From contig JAJDCD010000012.1 of assembly GCA_029261035.1 (NCBI GenBank), positions 1 to 64,000 of the forward strand: a stretch of 64,000 bases of DNA. Direction: 5' to 3'. Source of the stretch: Candidatus Omnitrophota bacterium (GTDB lineage Bacteria > Omnitrophota > Omnitrophia > Omnitrophales > JACROU01). Position numbers and translations under genes: made by a program. The stretch's first letter is position 1; each line of letters starts with the position of its first letter. The notes under the pieces were generated by a model that was not told the DNA's origin, did not search any database, and saw nothing but the letters and a program-made list of their open reading frames with translations. This document shows positions 26,740-35,439 of the stretch, piece by piece.

Positions 26740-27231
26740 TTAATAAACTTCTCCTAATTCATGAATATCTGCATTACTTGTTTCTAAATCCAACAAAGCT
26801 ACCGTTGGTTTTCCTGTATTCGTACCACAACCTTCGCCAGGATTAATAATTACAGCACGGTTCATTTTCTCTATTCTTGGCTTATGCGTATTACCGCAAA
26901 TGATGTAATCCACAACTTGACTTTCTTTATCCATATTAACCGTAGATTCATCGTGAATAATGAGAAAAGATTTTTCTTCTAGAATTAAATAATACGGAGG
27001 TTCTTTGATAGATCCTCCAGAGATTTCACGGGGTCCCTTTGTCAAAGAATCCATATTACCCAAAACAGCATAAAATAAAATTCCAGAATTAATAAATTCT
27101 TTAGCTGCTTCCTGTGTTGTAAAATCACCCGCATGAATAATTGCTTTCACATCATTCTTTTTGAAAAATTCTATCGCACTGTGTATTTCCAAAAATGCAT
27201 CATGTGTGTCTGAGATAATTCCAATTTTCAT
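26740..27231 (-). CDS. YfcE/MJ0936-type metallophosphoesterase
   Basis: A 163-residue calcineurin-like phosphodiesterase. Metal-binding motifs are SDTHD (residues 7-11), HAGDF, GNMDS (GNxD in place of the commoner GNCD), and GNTHKPRI with a late NPGEG. Length is typical of the small YfcE group, which act on phosphodiesters in vitro with unclear natural substrates. In-line with the Bat genes 56 bases upstream and the YqeY-like gene 21 bases downstream. Confidence 0.9.
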   Translation of the reverse strand: MKIGIISDTHDAFLEIHSAIEFFKKNDVKAIIHAGDFTTQEAAKEFINSGILFYAVLGNMDSLTKGPREISGGSIKEPPYYLILEEKSFLIIHDESTVNMDKESQVVDYIICGNTHKPRIEKMNRAVIINPGEGCGTNTGKPTVALLDLETSNADIHELGEVY

Positions 27232-27287
27232 TTTAAACTTTCTGGTAATTCATTTTGTTTTCTTTTAAATAAATCTTCGCTTTCAAA

Positions 27288-30014
27288 CTACCAATCTTTA
27301 GCAACTTCTAGGTTCCTTGATTGCTCAGGAGGACGTCTAAGATATAACAAATCTTTCTCTGCTTCTTGTAAGGCATTTAGTATGCGCATAGCGCTATCTT
27401 TAGATATCTTACTTCCTTTTTGCTGATATCCACCCTGACCTATAGACTGCGGCAAATTCTGCTCTCCTGGCTCACCTCCCCCACCTCCATTCATACCCTC
27501 TTCCAGTTCCTTTCTAAGCTCTTCTGTTGACTGTGGCCCCATAGAAGAACCTGCTCCTTCTTGCTCATTTTTCTCATCTAAAGTAGGGTCGTCTTCAGGG
27601 AATGGAATTGTTTCATCTTCTAAAGAATCTTCTTCTGGAGTTGGTATTTCAGCCTTCCCTTCTTCATCATCCTTCTCTTGATTAGAACCGTCTTTTTTCT
27701 CTTCATCTTCAGCCCCTTCACCCTCAGACTTCTTTTCCTCAGACTCTTCTTCGCCCTCATTTTTATCTGACTGATTCGACTCTGATTCCTCTCCCTTTTG
27801 CTGAGATTTTTCTTGTTCTTTTTGCTGCTGATTCCGTTGGTTGGTACCAGATTGAGATTTTTGTTCCGACTGACTCTGTTGCCCATTCGACTGCTGGTCC
27901 TGGCTTTGAGATTGATTATTTTCTGAGTCTTCTCCCTGATCTTTCTCTTCTAACTTTTCTTGCTCTGATTTTTGTTCTTCTTCAGATTCACCTTTTTCTT
28001 TATCAGACTCCCCTTTACTTTCTTCTAATTCATTTTTGTCTTTGTCACTTTTCTCTTTACTGGATTGAGCGCTTTGATTATTGCTTTGTTGAGACTGCTC
28101 ATTTTCATTTTGTTTCTCTTGCTCAGATTGCTGATTTTTAGATTGGGATTTCTGCTGCTCATTACCTTGCTCCTGAGAAGACTCAGACTGCTGTTGCTGA
28201 TTTTCTTGACCTTCCCTGTTCTGCTGCTCTTGATTTTGCTGCTGAGATTGGCTTTGAGATTGTTGTGACTGTTGATCCTGGTTTTGTTGTTGTTGATTTT
28301 CTTGGCTTTGCTGCTGCTGAGACTGACTCTGGCTTTGTTGTGACTGTTGCTGTTGTGATTGTTGATCCTGGTTTTGTTGTTGATCTTGCTGCTGACTCTG
28401 AGATTGCTGCTGAGATTGGCTTTGGTTCTGCTGGGACTGTTGTTGTTGATCTTGATTTTGCTGCTGATCCTGTTGCTGGTCTTTGTTTTGTTGGTCCTTT
28501 TGGTCTTTTTCTTTCTGTTGTTTTTCGTAATCTTCGTTTTCTTTCTTTTCCTCTGGAGACCTTCTCTCATCCTGCTCTTTTTCGTAATCTTCTTTTTTCT
28601 TTAACAAGAACTCTAAATTGTATTTAGCGTCTTTATCCTTCGGATTCAGGTCCAACACTTTTTTATAAGCTGAGATAGCTTTATCAAAATTCCCTAAACG
28701 ATATTGAGCATTTCCATAATTATACAAGCTTTTACCTATCAATTTTCCTTCTTCAGTCTTGTCTAAACCCTTTAGAGAAGTTTCAAAAGCGTTATTCGCT
28801 TCCTTAAATTGTTTTAACTGATACAAGGAACTCCCCATGTTATATAAAATTTTAGGGTTATCCTTATCTTTCTTAGCCGCTTCCCTATAAGTTTCCAAGG
28901 CTTGTCGGTACCTTTTTTCTTGGAAGAGTTCATTAGCCTTATTATTCAAAGCTGTTTTTGTTTCAATAAAACCCGTTAACATAGGGTACATAAGAAGTAA
29001 GAAAACAAAAGCTTTCATTTTTTTTCTATCCGTTAAAAGAAGTTCTGCTATAAACAGCAGAAAAGCCACAAAAAGAAAAAGTTGAAAATGATCTTCCTTC
29101 TCTGTAATTTCTCTTTCTTTAAAGGTTTTCTTTCCTAATCCTTGGATATGTTTGTAGATAATATCTATTTCCTTTTCTCCAGGAGTTGAAGGAAAATATA
29201 GCCCCCCTGTTTCTTTCGCTATTTCCTCTAATTTAGAGCCATTTAATTTAGAGATGACCACTTGCCCTAAACGATCCTTTTTAAAGCCTGTAATACTGTT
29301 TCTACCCCCTTTTAAGGGTATAGGGGCACCTTTTCTAGTCCCTACCCCCACGGAATAGATTCGAATATTGGATTCTTGCGCTTTTTTAACAATCCCCTCC
29401 AAACCTCCACTATGCTCTTCCCCATCCGAAAACACGATCATAGCCTTGTGCTTCCCCTTAGTATCAGGAAATGCTTTCAAGCCCGTCTTTAAGGCATTAG
29501 AAAGAGAAGATCCTGGGTCTGGAATATACCCAACCTTCACCGTATCTAAAAAGAGATAAAAGGCTGAGTAATCAATCGTAAGAGGCGTTTGAAGAAAAGA
29601 GCTTCCGGCAAAGGCAACTAATGCAATTCTATCTCCTTTAATTCTACGAACAAAATTTCTGATTTCAAGTCTCGCTTTTTCAATTCGATTTGGTTTTATA
29701 TCTTCAGCCAGCATGCTCAGTGAAGTATCTAACAAAAAGACAATATCCACTCCTTTCCTCTGAATTTTTCTTTTCTCCTCTCCCCATTGCGGTTGTGCTA
29801 AAGCTAAAATCAGAAAGAGAAAAGCCCCCAAAATTAGAGCGATTTTTATTTGAGCTTTCTTTTCTGAAGTAAATGGGGATAGTTTAGGAATTAATTTTAG
29901 AGAAGCAAATTGAGACAGAATACTTTCCTTTCGCTTCTTTCTCCAAAAAAAGAGTAAAGCAACTAAAGGAATTCCTAAAATAAAAAAAAGTATTGTTTCA
30001 TTATAAAATTGCAT
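27288..30014 (-). CDS. BatB/BatC-like fusion: VWA, TPR and long Gln/Ser-rich region
   Basis: A 908-residue membrane protein. Two membrane segments (about 8-24 and 59-74) precede a VWA domain with MIDAS motif DTSLS (95-99). Two more hydrophobic segments (about 308-347) follow, then TPRs (about 355-470: ANELFQEKRYRQALETYREA; YNYGNAQYRLGNFDKAISAY). Next comes a low-complexity Gln/Ser/Asp/Glu tract of about 320 residues, and a conserved-looking tail (MRILNALQEAEKDLLYLRR). In Bacteroidetes and spirochaetes BatB (VWA) and BatC (TPR) are separate neighbours, so this is a fusion. The tail is typical of BatB/BatC proteins. Role in membrane stress or aerotolerance is by family inference. Confidence 0.87.
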   Translation of the reverse strand: MQFYNETILFFILGIPLVALLFFWRKKRKESILSQFASLKLIPKLSPFTSEKKAQIKIALILGAFLFLILALAQPQWGEEKRKIQRKGVDIVFLLDTSLSMLAEDIKPNRIEKARLEIRNFVRRIKGDRIALVAFAGSSFLQTPLTIDYSAFYLFLDTVKVGYIPDPGSSLSNALKTGLKAFPDTKGKHKAMIVFSDGEEHSGGLEGIVKKAQESNIRIYSVGVGTRKGAPIPLKGGRNSITGFKKDRLGQVVISKLNGSKLEEIAKETGGLYFPSTPGEKEIDIIYKHIQGLGKKTFKEREITEKEDHFQLFLFVAFLLFIAELLLTDRKKMKAFVFLLLMYPMLTGFIETKTALNNKANELFQEKRYRQALETYREAAKKDKDNPKILYNMGSSLYQLKQFKEANNAFETSLKGLDKTEEGKLIGKSLYNYGNAQYRLGNFDKAISAYKKVLDLNPKDKDAKYNLEFLLKKKEDYEKEQDERRSPEEKKENEDYEKQQKEKDQKDQQNKDQQQDQQQNQDQQQQSQQNQSQSQQQSQSQQQDQQQNQDQQSQQQQSQQSQSQSQQQQSQENQQQQNQDQQSQQSQSQSQQQNQEQQNREGQENQQQQSESSQEQGNEQQKSQSKNQQSEQEKQNENEQSQQSNNQSAQSSKEKSDKDKNELEESKGESDKEKGESEEEQKSEQEKLEEKDQGEDSENNQSQSQDQQSNGQQSQSEQKSQSGTNQRNQQQKEQEKSQQKGEESESNQSDKNEGEEESEEKKSEGEGAEDEEKKDGSNQEKDDEEGKAEIPTPEEDSLEDETIPFPEDDPTLDEKNEQEGAGSSMGPQSTEELRKELEEGMNGGGGGEPGEQNLPQSIGQGGYQQKGSKISKDSAMRILNALQEAEKDLLYLRRPPEQSRNLEVAKDW
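28025..28570 (-). repeat. Gln-rich trinucleotide-like repeat tract within the Bat fusion gene
   Basis: On the coding strand this stretch is dense in CAA/CAG/AGC codons giving QDQQQ, SQQQ and NQDQQ units for roughly residues 490-650. Both alternative frames and the opposite strand remain open by composition, which creates several long false reading frames. The tract probably encodes an intrinsically disordered linker and may vary in length between strains. Confidence 0.8.
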
Positions 30015-30029
30015 TCTTTATCACCTGTT

Positions 30030-31010
30030 TTAAGGAAGCTTTAAAAGAATCGTACTTCCTAACAATATTTCCAAAATCAAAAGCAGAATCGCTGGCCACA
30101 ATAAATAAGGAAAGAGCTCGTTATAATTTGCATACTCCTTAACCTTAACTTCTGTTTTTTCTAATTCATCAATCTTTTTATAGATCTGTTCTAAACTACG
30201 CTCATCTCTTGCTCTAAAAAAAACTCCTCCTGTCATATCTGCTATTTGTTTTAACATCTTTTCATCAATATCTACTTTTGCTTGAACATAACGTCTTCCG
30301 AAAAGAGGATCGTCCACAGGAAAAGGAACAAGACCTCCCCTGCCAATTCCAATAGTATATATTTTAATGCCAAAACCTTTGGCTAGCTCAGCCGCCGTAA
30401 CGGGATCAATGTTTCCAGAATTATTTTCACCGTCGGTAATTAATATGACAACCTTACTTTTAGCATCGCTTTCCCTCAATCTATTGATTGCATTAGCTAT
30501 AGAAAGGCCCACAGCTGTGCCATCTTTGATCATCCCAATCTTAACTTCGTCCATTAAAGAAACTAAAACATCATAATCTAATGTTAAAGGACATTGAGTG
30601 TAGCTTTGCCTTGCAAAAACAACTAAACCAATACGGTCATTCTTCCTTCCTTTTACAAATTTCTTAGCTTCTTCCTTTGCTACATAAAGACGGTTTTCAG
30701 GGGCAAAATCTTCAGCCTGCATTGAACCCGAAACATCCAGAGCTATAACAATATCAATACCTTTTGTACTTAATTCTTTTTCACTTTCAATGGCCTGAGG
30801 ACGAGATAAAGCGAGCACAATTAAAATCAACGTAATTATCCTCAACATCGAAAGAGCTCTTATAGGGTTCTGAGAACCGGCAATTTTAATCTTCTTGATC
30901 TCATTCAGAGTCGGAAACCTCAAACTACTACTTTTCTTTCGTATCGAAATAAAGTACAAGAAAGGCAAAACGATTAAAAATATTAAAAATAAAGGCGATT
31001 CAAAATGCAT
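30030..31010 (-). CDS. batA: BatA-like VWA-domain membrane protein
   Basis: A 326-residue protein with membrane segments at about 6-22, 55-72 and 302-322 around a VWA domain. The MIDAS motif is DVSGS (92-96), with the later TAVGLSIANAINRL and LITDGENNSG completing the metal site. This is the BatA layout. It overlaps the upstream gene by one base (TAATG) and is followed 15 bases later by the BatB/C fusion. Probably assembles with the other VWA protein and the MoxR AAA+ ATPase. Confidence 0.9.
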   Translation of the reverse strand: MHFESPLFLIFLIVLPFLYFISIRKKSSSLRFPTLNEIKKIKIAGSQNPIRALSMLRIITLILIVLALSRPQAIESEKELSTKGIDIVIALDVSGSMQAEDFAPENRLYVAKEEAKKFVKGRKNDRIGLVVFARQSYTQCPLTLDYDVLVSLMDEVKIGMIKDGTAVGLSIANAINRLRESDAKSKVVILITDGENNSGNIDPVTAAELAKGFGIKIYTIGIGRGGLVPFPVDDPLFGRRYVQAKVDIDEKMLKQIADMTGGVFFRARDERSLEQIYKKIDELEKTEVKVKEYANYNELFPYLLWPAILLLILEILLGSTILLKLP

Positions 31011-31993
31011 TATCCAATCTCCTTTTCATTAATAACTTTCATTTTTTCTTCCCCATCTTTTTCTAAAGGCTCAGCTTCTCTCTCATATGTGTTTTCAATG
31101 ATTTTCCAGGCCATCTTAAAGTCTTTTTGTATTTCTTCTGTTTGAGGGGTGTGTTTTGCGTATTTAACCATTTCCAAGGAATTAAAATATTCCATAATTA
31201 AACGGACATCTTCCTCAGATAAATTTAATCTCTTTATAGATTTAAATATTTCTAATTTCGTTTCCTCGATAGCATTAAATTTATATCTTTTTGAGAGGTA
31301 CAATTTAATCACTTCGGATAAACCATAGTAGTAAGCCTTATGTTCTCCTCTAACCAACATCCCACTATCTTTTATTCGATTGAGTGACTGAAAGGCTGCT
31401 TCATGAATCTTTAAAGGGGGTGTCTTAAAACGATCTAGAAGGTGAGGGTTTTTCCTTAAGAAAAAGAAAAGAAATATAAGGAAGAGAAAAAAAACAGCTC
31501 CGAAAATTATAAAAAAGAACTTCCAAAATTGAGAAGGTATTTCTGTAACCCCTTTAATCCCTCGTATATCCTTCTTAACGGCACCCTTTTTATCAATGGA
31601 ATGTACCGTGATATATAGTTTATTTGTTTTAATCTCTTTTTCTTTTCCGTCAATATCCTTAAAGCGAAGAGTTATTGGATCGATTACGTATTCACCCAAC
31701 GTATAACTTGTTATTTCATAAGTTTTACCTTCAATGACCTGAGCTCCTTCTTTTCGAGGGGTAATATCAAGGGAAGACTTTATTTCAAAATTTTTTAACT
31801 TTTTTTGATCTAAAGAACTTAAAATCTCAATTTGCGGGTTTCTTTTAATTTCAATTCGATATTCTACTTTATCTCCTACGGTAATAAATGCTTTATTCAC
31901 CGAAGCTTTAACAGAAATATCACCCACATCTTGAGAGTAAATTAATGGAGTCATTAGGGAAAACAATATTAAAAATAAAATCGACCGTCTCAA
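31010..31993 (-). CDS. BatD-like exported protein with membrane anchor (second copy)
   Basis: A 327-residue protein with a signal peptide (about 1-20), a beta-rich extracytoplasmic domain (VKASVNKAFITVGDKVEYRIEI, then YTLGEYVIDPITLRF), a membrane segment (about 155-178) and a cytoplasmic helical tail (LSEVIKLYLSKRYKFNAIEET). BatD proteins and the DUF4381-type partners in MoxR operons share this layout. The operon has another gene of the same layout as its first member. Exact role unknown. Confidence 0.75.
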   Translation of the reverse strand: MRRSILFLILFSLMTPLIYSQDVGDISVKASVNKAFITVGDKVEYRIEIKRNPQIEILSSLDQKKLKNFEIKSSLDITPRKEGAQVIEGKTYEITSYTLGEYVIDPITLRFKDIDGKEKEIKTNKLYITVHSIDKKGAVKKDIRGIKGVTEIPSQFWKFFFIIFGAVFFLFLIFLFFFLRKNPHLLDRFKTPPLKIHEAAFQSLNRIKDSGMLVRGEHKAYYYGLSEVIKLYLSKRYKFNAIEETKLEIFKSIKRLNLSEEDVRLIMEYFNSLEMVKYAKHTPQTEEIQKDFKMAWKIIENTYEREAEPLEKDGEEKMKVINEKEIG

Positions 31994-32031
31994 ATTATAT
32001 CCTCTTCCTCATATAAGCTAACTCTAACAAT

Positions 32032-32916
32032 CTACTGCCTTCTTTTGCGAGCGTCTCTTTCTTTGAAAAATTTCATCAATGGATCTACATAAGATTCAGT
32101 AATATCTATTTCTATCTTATCCAATCCCGTCTTCTTAAATAGCTCGTCTATTTGGTCTAGATTTGCTTGAGTTTTCATGCAAAATTGTTTTTGAAATTTT
32201 TTACTTTGTGTATTTACAATTACCTCATCCCCTGTCTCCAAATCCTCTAATGCGAGATAACCTATCTTAGGAATATCTCTTTCTCTTGGATCAAAAAGAT
32301 GGACCCCAATAATGTCATGCTCTTTCCCTAAAATTTTTAGAGGCTTTTCGTAGTTTGAGTCTATGAAATCTGAAATTAAAAAGATAACTGCTTTTCGGGT
32401 TAGCACCTTATGCATGTATTCCAACACCATAGAAAGATCGGTTTTGTTATACTTAGGTTCATATGAGAGAATTTCTCGGACTACACGCAAAGCATGTTTT
32501 CGACCCTTCTTAATAGGAATGTATTTCTCAACTTGATCTGTAAAAAATATAAGTCCCACTTTGTCGTTATTCTTCACAGCTGAAAAAGCGAGAAGCGCTG
32601 TGATCTCTGCTGCTATTTCAGATTTAAGCTTTTCACCCGAACCAAAAAAACAAGAGTATGAAGCGTCAACAACAAAAAAAACAGTAAGTTCCCGTTCTTC
32701 AACAAACTGTTTTATATAAGCAGTTTCACTTCGCGCTGTTACATTCCAATCAATAGAACGGATATCATCGCCAGGGACATATTCTCTAACGTCTGAGAAT
32801 TCAATCCCCTGCCCCTTAAAAACAGACTCATATTCTCCTCCAAACAAATCATTAACTAAACGATTTGTTTTTATTTCAATGAGTTTTACTTTGCTTAATA
32901 GTTCTTTTGGTAACAA
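32032..32916 (-). CDS. DUF58-domain protein of the MoxR/Bat operon
   Basis: A 294-residue cytoplasmic protein with the DUF58 signature GIEFSDVREYVPGDDIRSIDWNVTARS (about residues 36-62), a VWA-like fold (FFVVDASYSCFFGSGEK with a DxSxS-like site) and IFLISDFIDSNYEK. DUF58 proteins are constant partners of MoxR ATPases. It precedes the second BatD-like gene by 38 bases. Confidence 0.9.
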   Translation of the reverse strand: MLPKELLSKVKLIEIKTNRLVNDLFGGEYESVFKGQGIEFSDVREYVPGDDIRSIDWNVTARSETAYIKQFVEERELTVFFVVDASYSCFFGSGEKLKSEIAAEITALLAFSAVKNNDKVGLIFFTDQVEKYIPIKKGRKHALRVVREILSYEPKYNKTDLSMVLEYMHKVLTRKAVIFLISDFIDSNYEKPLKILGKEHDIIGVHLFDPRERDIPKIGYLALEDLETGDEVIVNTQSKKFQKQFCMKTQANLDQIDELFKKTGLDKIEIDITESYVDPLMKFFKERDARKRRQ

Positions 32917-33032
32917 TTTAAGCTCCTTAAGGGACTGTCACTCATCTCCATTCAAAATTTTAGCAATTAAGTTCTTAAAGTAAATTAATTTATATTTTGC
33001 ATCTTCACTTTTTTGGCCCTGCCCTTTACCTA

Positions 33033-33090
33033 GGGGACACGCACTTTTGCCACAATTGCTGTCGCAATGGTTACAAAAGTCCATGTCCCC
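33033..33090. repeat. REP-like palindrome 1 (GGGGACA...TGTCCCC)
   Basis: A 58-base imperfect palindrome: GGGGACA at one end and TGTCCCC at the other, with inner arms ACTTTTG/CAAAAGT and ATTGC/GCAAT around the loop TGTC. It resembles repetitive extragenic palindromes that are mobilised by REP-associated tyrosine transposases; no such transposase is in the window. It lies inside the Bat operon. Confidence 0.6.
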
Positions 33091-33111
33091 AACTTCGAGC
33101 TGTGCTAATTT

Positions 33112-33167
33112 GGGGACATGGATTTTTGATACTGTTGCTTGCAACTGTGTCAAAAATGCGTGTCCCC
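33112..33167. repeat. REP-like palindrome 2 (GGGGACA...TGTCCCC)
   Basis: A second palindrome of 56 bases with the same outer ends (GGGGACA, TGTCCCC) and inner arms ATTTTTGA/TCAAAAAT and GTTGC...GCAAC. It lies 21 bases from palindrome 1, forming a BIME-like pair. It sits 21 bases after the moxR stop, so the two hairpins would be in the mRNA between moxR and the DUF58 gene and could set their relative expression. Confidence 0.6.
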
Positions 33168-33188
33168 TTCCTCAATATTAACCTTCTA

Positions 33189-34178
33189 CTACGGAACTTC
33201 TATTTGGTCGAATATTTTCTTAACAATATCTTCGGAAGTCATGTCTTCAGCTTCCGCCTCATACGTAATTAGGATACGGTGTCTTAGCACGTCCAATCCA
33301 ATTTGCTTCACGTCTTCAGGTGTAACATAAGCTCTTCCTTTTAGAAAAGCATGAGCCTTTGAAGCTTTCGTTAACATAATACTTGCCCGAGGAGACCCTC
33401 CAACTGAGATTAAATTCTTTAATTCTTCCAATTTATATAATTCTGGATTACGCGTAGCAAAAACAATATCCAGAATATAATCTTTTATTTTTTCATCGAT
33501 ATAAATATCATTAACCAAACCTCTTAATCGAAGAATGTCTTTAGGATTAATCACTGCATTTACATCAATTTCATCGCTTTTAGTAACTTTTTCAAGAATT
33601 AATTTTTCTTCTCTTTTATTGGGATAAGTAACGTTAAGTTTAAGCATAAATCGATCTACTTGAGCTTCAGGTAGCGGATAGGTCCCCTCTTGCTCAATTG
33701 GATTTTGAGTTGCCAAAACTAAAAAAGGTTCTTCAAGCTTATATGTATTTTCACCAATAGTAACTTGTCTTTCTTGCATCGCTTCCAGCAAAGCACTTTG
33801 CACTTTTGATGGAGCACGGTTAATTTCGTCAGCCAGAATGATATTGGAAAAAATAGGTCCCTTTTTAGTCGTAAAATTACCGTCTTTTGGGTTATAGACA
33901 AGAGTACCAATTAAATCTGCCGGCAAAAGATCTGGCGTAAACTGAATTCTTTGAAATTTAGTGTCGATGGCTTGAGCCAAGGTATGAACAGATTTTGTTT
34001 TAGCAAGGCCCGGAAGACCTTCAATCAACACATGACCATTTGCCAAGATGCTGATAAGAAGTCTTTCTATCAGATACTCCTGCCCCACAATCACTTTATG
34101 AATCTCAGTGATGAGAGCTTCCACCAATTTGTGTTCATTTTTTACTTTTTCTGTAATTTCTTTTATTACTGCTTCCAT
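33189..34178 (-). CDS. MoxR-family AAA+ ATPase
   Basis: About 329 residues of the MoxR group of AAA+ ATPases, which act as chaperones for VWA proteins. Walker A is GLPGLAKTKS, Walker B is NIILADEINRAPSKVQSALLEAMQE, sensor 1 is LATQNPIEQEGTYPLPEAQVDRFMLK and the C-terminal part has GGSPRASIMLTKASKAHAFL. The start at 34178 is preferred to the ATG four codons earlier because GGAGGT lies five bases upstream of it. Second gene of the Bat operon. Confidence 0.93.
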   Translation of the reverse strand: MEAVIKEITEKVKNEHKLVEALITEIHKVIVGQEYLIERLLISILANGHVLIEGLPGLAKTKSVHTLAQAIDTKFQRIQFTPDLLPADLIGTLVYNPKDGNFTTKKGPIFSNIILADEINRAPSKVQSALLEAMQERQVTIGENTYKLEEPFLVLATQNPIEQEGTYPLPEAQVDRFMLKLNVTYPNKREEKLILEKVTKSDEIDVNAVINPKDILRLRGLVNDIYIDEKIKDYILDIVFATRNPELYKLEELKNLISVGGSPRASIMLTKASKAHAFLKGRAYVTPEDVKQIGLDVLRHRILITYEAEAEDMTSEDIVKKIFDQIEVP

Positions 34179-34221
34179 GACTACCTCCATATTCTATAGT
34201 TATTACGAATGAAAATTCATT

Positions 34222-35121
34222 TTAGTTTCTTGGTTCAAACTCACCTTTGGGTTCGTTAACCAGTTTTGATTCAAAAAATCGTTCTGACAATCTTTTAACT
34301 TCAGTGCTTTGTGCATATGTTAATTTAGTTTGAGAGTACTTACAGGATTCTAATTTTAATATTATTTCTAATAAAATATTTTTATCTTCGTCTGTCAAAG
34401 ATTCACAGGACTGTATGTTGTTTTCATCCAAAACAATTAACTGATAGGTGTCACTCAGATATTTACTTATTTTTTTGGACAACAATTCCATAAACTCTGA
34501 AAATTGTCCATCTTCAAGCAAGCTACCCAATCTATTAATTTCATTTAAAACCTCTTGCTCTATACTAGGTTTTGAATCTTCAATTATCTTCTTCTTTTTT
34601 TTCTGTTCTTTAATAAAAAAAACGAGCATCAAAAGAAAAACCACAATTCCAGCAGAGGTTATCCATTTCCAAGGAATAACTAAGGGTGGTTTTCTAATAG
34701 ATACATTTTGACCTGGGACTTCAATTTGACTCATAGAGCTCTTCCCCGTCTCTATGTATTGAATAGGAAAGGAAGGAATAGTCACTTTGCCAGCTCTTGC
34801 TGCAATAAGTGTGAAATTAAAAATTCTTCTTTGAATTAACCAACCATTTTCAGTTTGAGCAGATTCAGACGATACCCCTGTGTTTTCAATTGTAAAACCT
34901 TCTATTTCTAATACGGGTGGAATAAATTTGACCTGATCTTCATTTCCTAACCATTCGATGGAAACCTCTAAAATAGCCTTAGAACCAATAGTTGGCTCTT
35001 CGTCTTGAAACGTTATACTCTTATTAATGGTTAAGGATATAGGAGAATCTTCTTGAGCATATAAAGCATTGGCGGGTAATACAAAAAGGACAAGAACTGT
35101 AAAAATATAAATCCATTTCAT
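34222..35121 (-). CDS. BatD-like exported protein with membrane anchor (first copy)
   Basis: A 299-residue protein with a signal peptide (about 1-22, ANALYAQ), a beta-rich extracytoplasmic domain (SITFQDEEPTIGSKAILEVSI; GWLIQRRIFNFTLIAARAGKV), a membrane segment (about 150-170) and a Lys-rich cytoplasmic helical tail. This is a shortened BatD architecture, equivalent to the later gene at 31010-31993 but divergent in sequence. It opens the Bat operon, with moxR 43 bases downstream. Confidence 0.72.
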   Translation of the reverse strand: MKWIYIFTVLVLFVLPANALYAQEDSPISLTINKSITFQDEEPTIGSKAILEVSIEWLGNEDQVKFIPPVLEIEGFTIENTGVSSESAQTENGWLIQRRIFNFTLIAARAGKVTIPSFPIQYIETGKSSMSQIEVPGQNVSIRKPPLVIPWKWITSAGIVVFLLMLVFFIKEQKKKKKIIEDSKPSIEQEVLNEINRLGSLLEDGQFSEFMELLSKKISKYLSDTYQLIVLDENNIQSCESLTDEDKNILLEIILKLESCKYSQTKLTYAQSTEVKRLSERFFESKLVNEPKGEFEPRN

Positions 35122-35222
35122 ATTTAAACACTTTACTGTTAATAGGTTAGTAAAATTACTTCAAAAGAGAATCCTTATTATAGCAAGAAGGAATGAAGAG
35201 TAAAAGCAGGGATTTTTGGATC

Positions 35223-35366
35223 GGCACCAGATCTCAACACTTGGCACTGTTTCAGCTAATGCAAAATAGGGTTTTTCAATGGTTTAGAGGTTTGAGTGCC
35301 TGATCTTTAGACCTGACATTGTTGGGGCTTAAAGGTTTGTGTGTGCCAGACCTGAAGGCCTGGCAC
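35223..35366. repeat. Three degenerate GTGCC/GGCAC palindromes after the giant gene
   Basis: Within the 318-base gap between the giant gene and the Bat operon lie three related imperfect palindromes: 35223-35247 (GGCACCAGATCT...GGCAC), 35296-35318 (GTGCCTGATCT...GACA) and 35343-35366 (GTGCCAG-A-CCT...CTGGCAC). The last is the best preserved and could form a strong hairpin in the 3' untranslated region. They look like decaying copies of one repeat family; transcription termination is a possible secondary use. The rest of the gap shows no gene. Confidence 0.5.
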
Positions 35367-35439
35367 ATTCGGTACGAAACTTGGTACACCCAACAAAAGT
35401 GATTGAGTTTGAATCAAACCTTTATTTTGAGATCAAACG

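Noticed and set aside
28025-28627. Long open frames on both strands over the Gln-rich tract
   Set aside because: CAA/CAG repeats keep other frames open by composition; their products are Leu/Val- or Lys/Ser/Asn-rich low-complexity strings.
32938-33153. 71-residue reading frame with CNHC/CGKSAC pattern between moxR and the DUF58 gene
   Set aside because: The cysteine-rich part is produced by REP-like palindrome 1; there is no ribosome site and no family match. I treat it as chance.
34179-34190. Upstream ATG of moxR (MEVV extension)
   Set aside because: GGAGGT inside this segment is placed correctly for the ATG at 34178, so the extension is probably untranslated.
35242-35257. GG-N10-GC sigma-54-like pattern
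   Set aside because: It falls within the degenerate repeats, the -12 half is CAGC, and no + strand gene follows.
33033-35366. Repeat groups as a possible CRISPR array
   Set aside because: Copies are palindromic, few and unevenly spaced, with no unique spacers and no cas genes.
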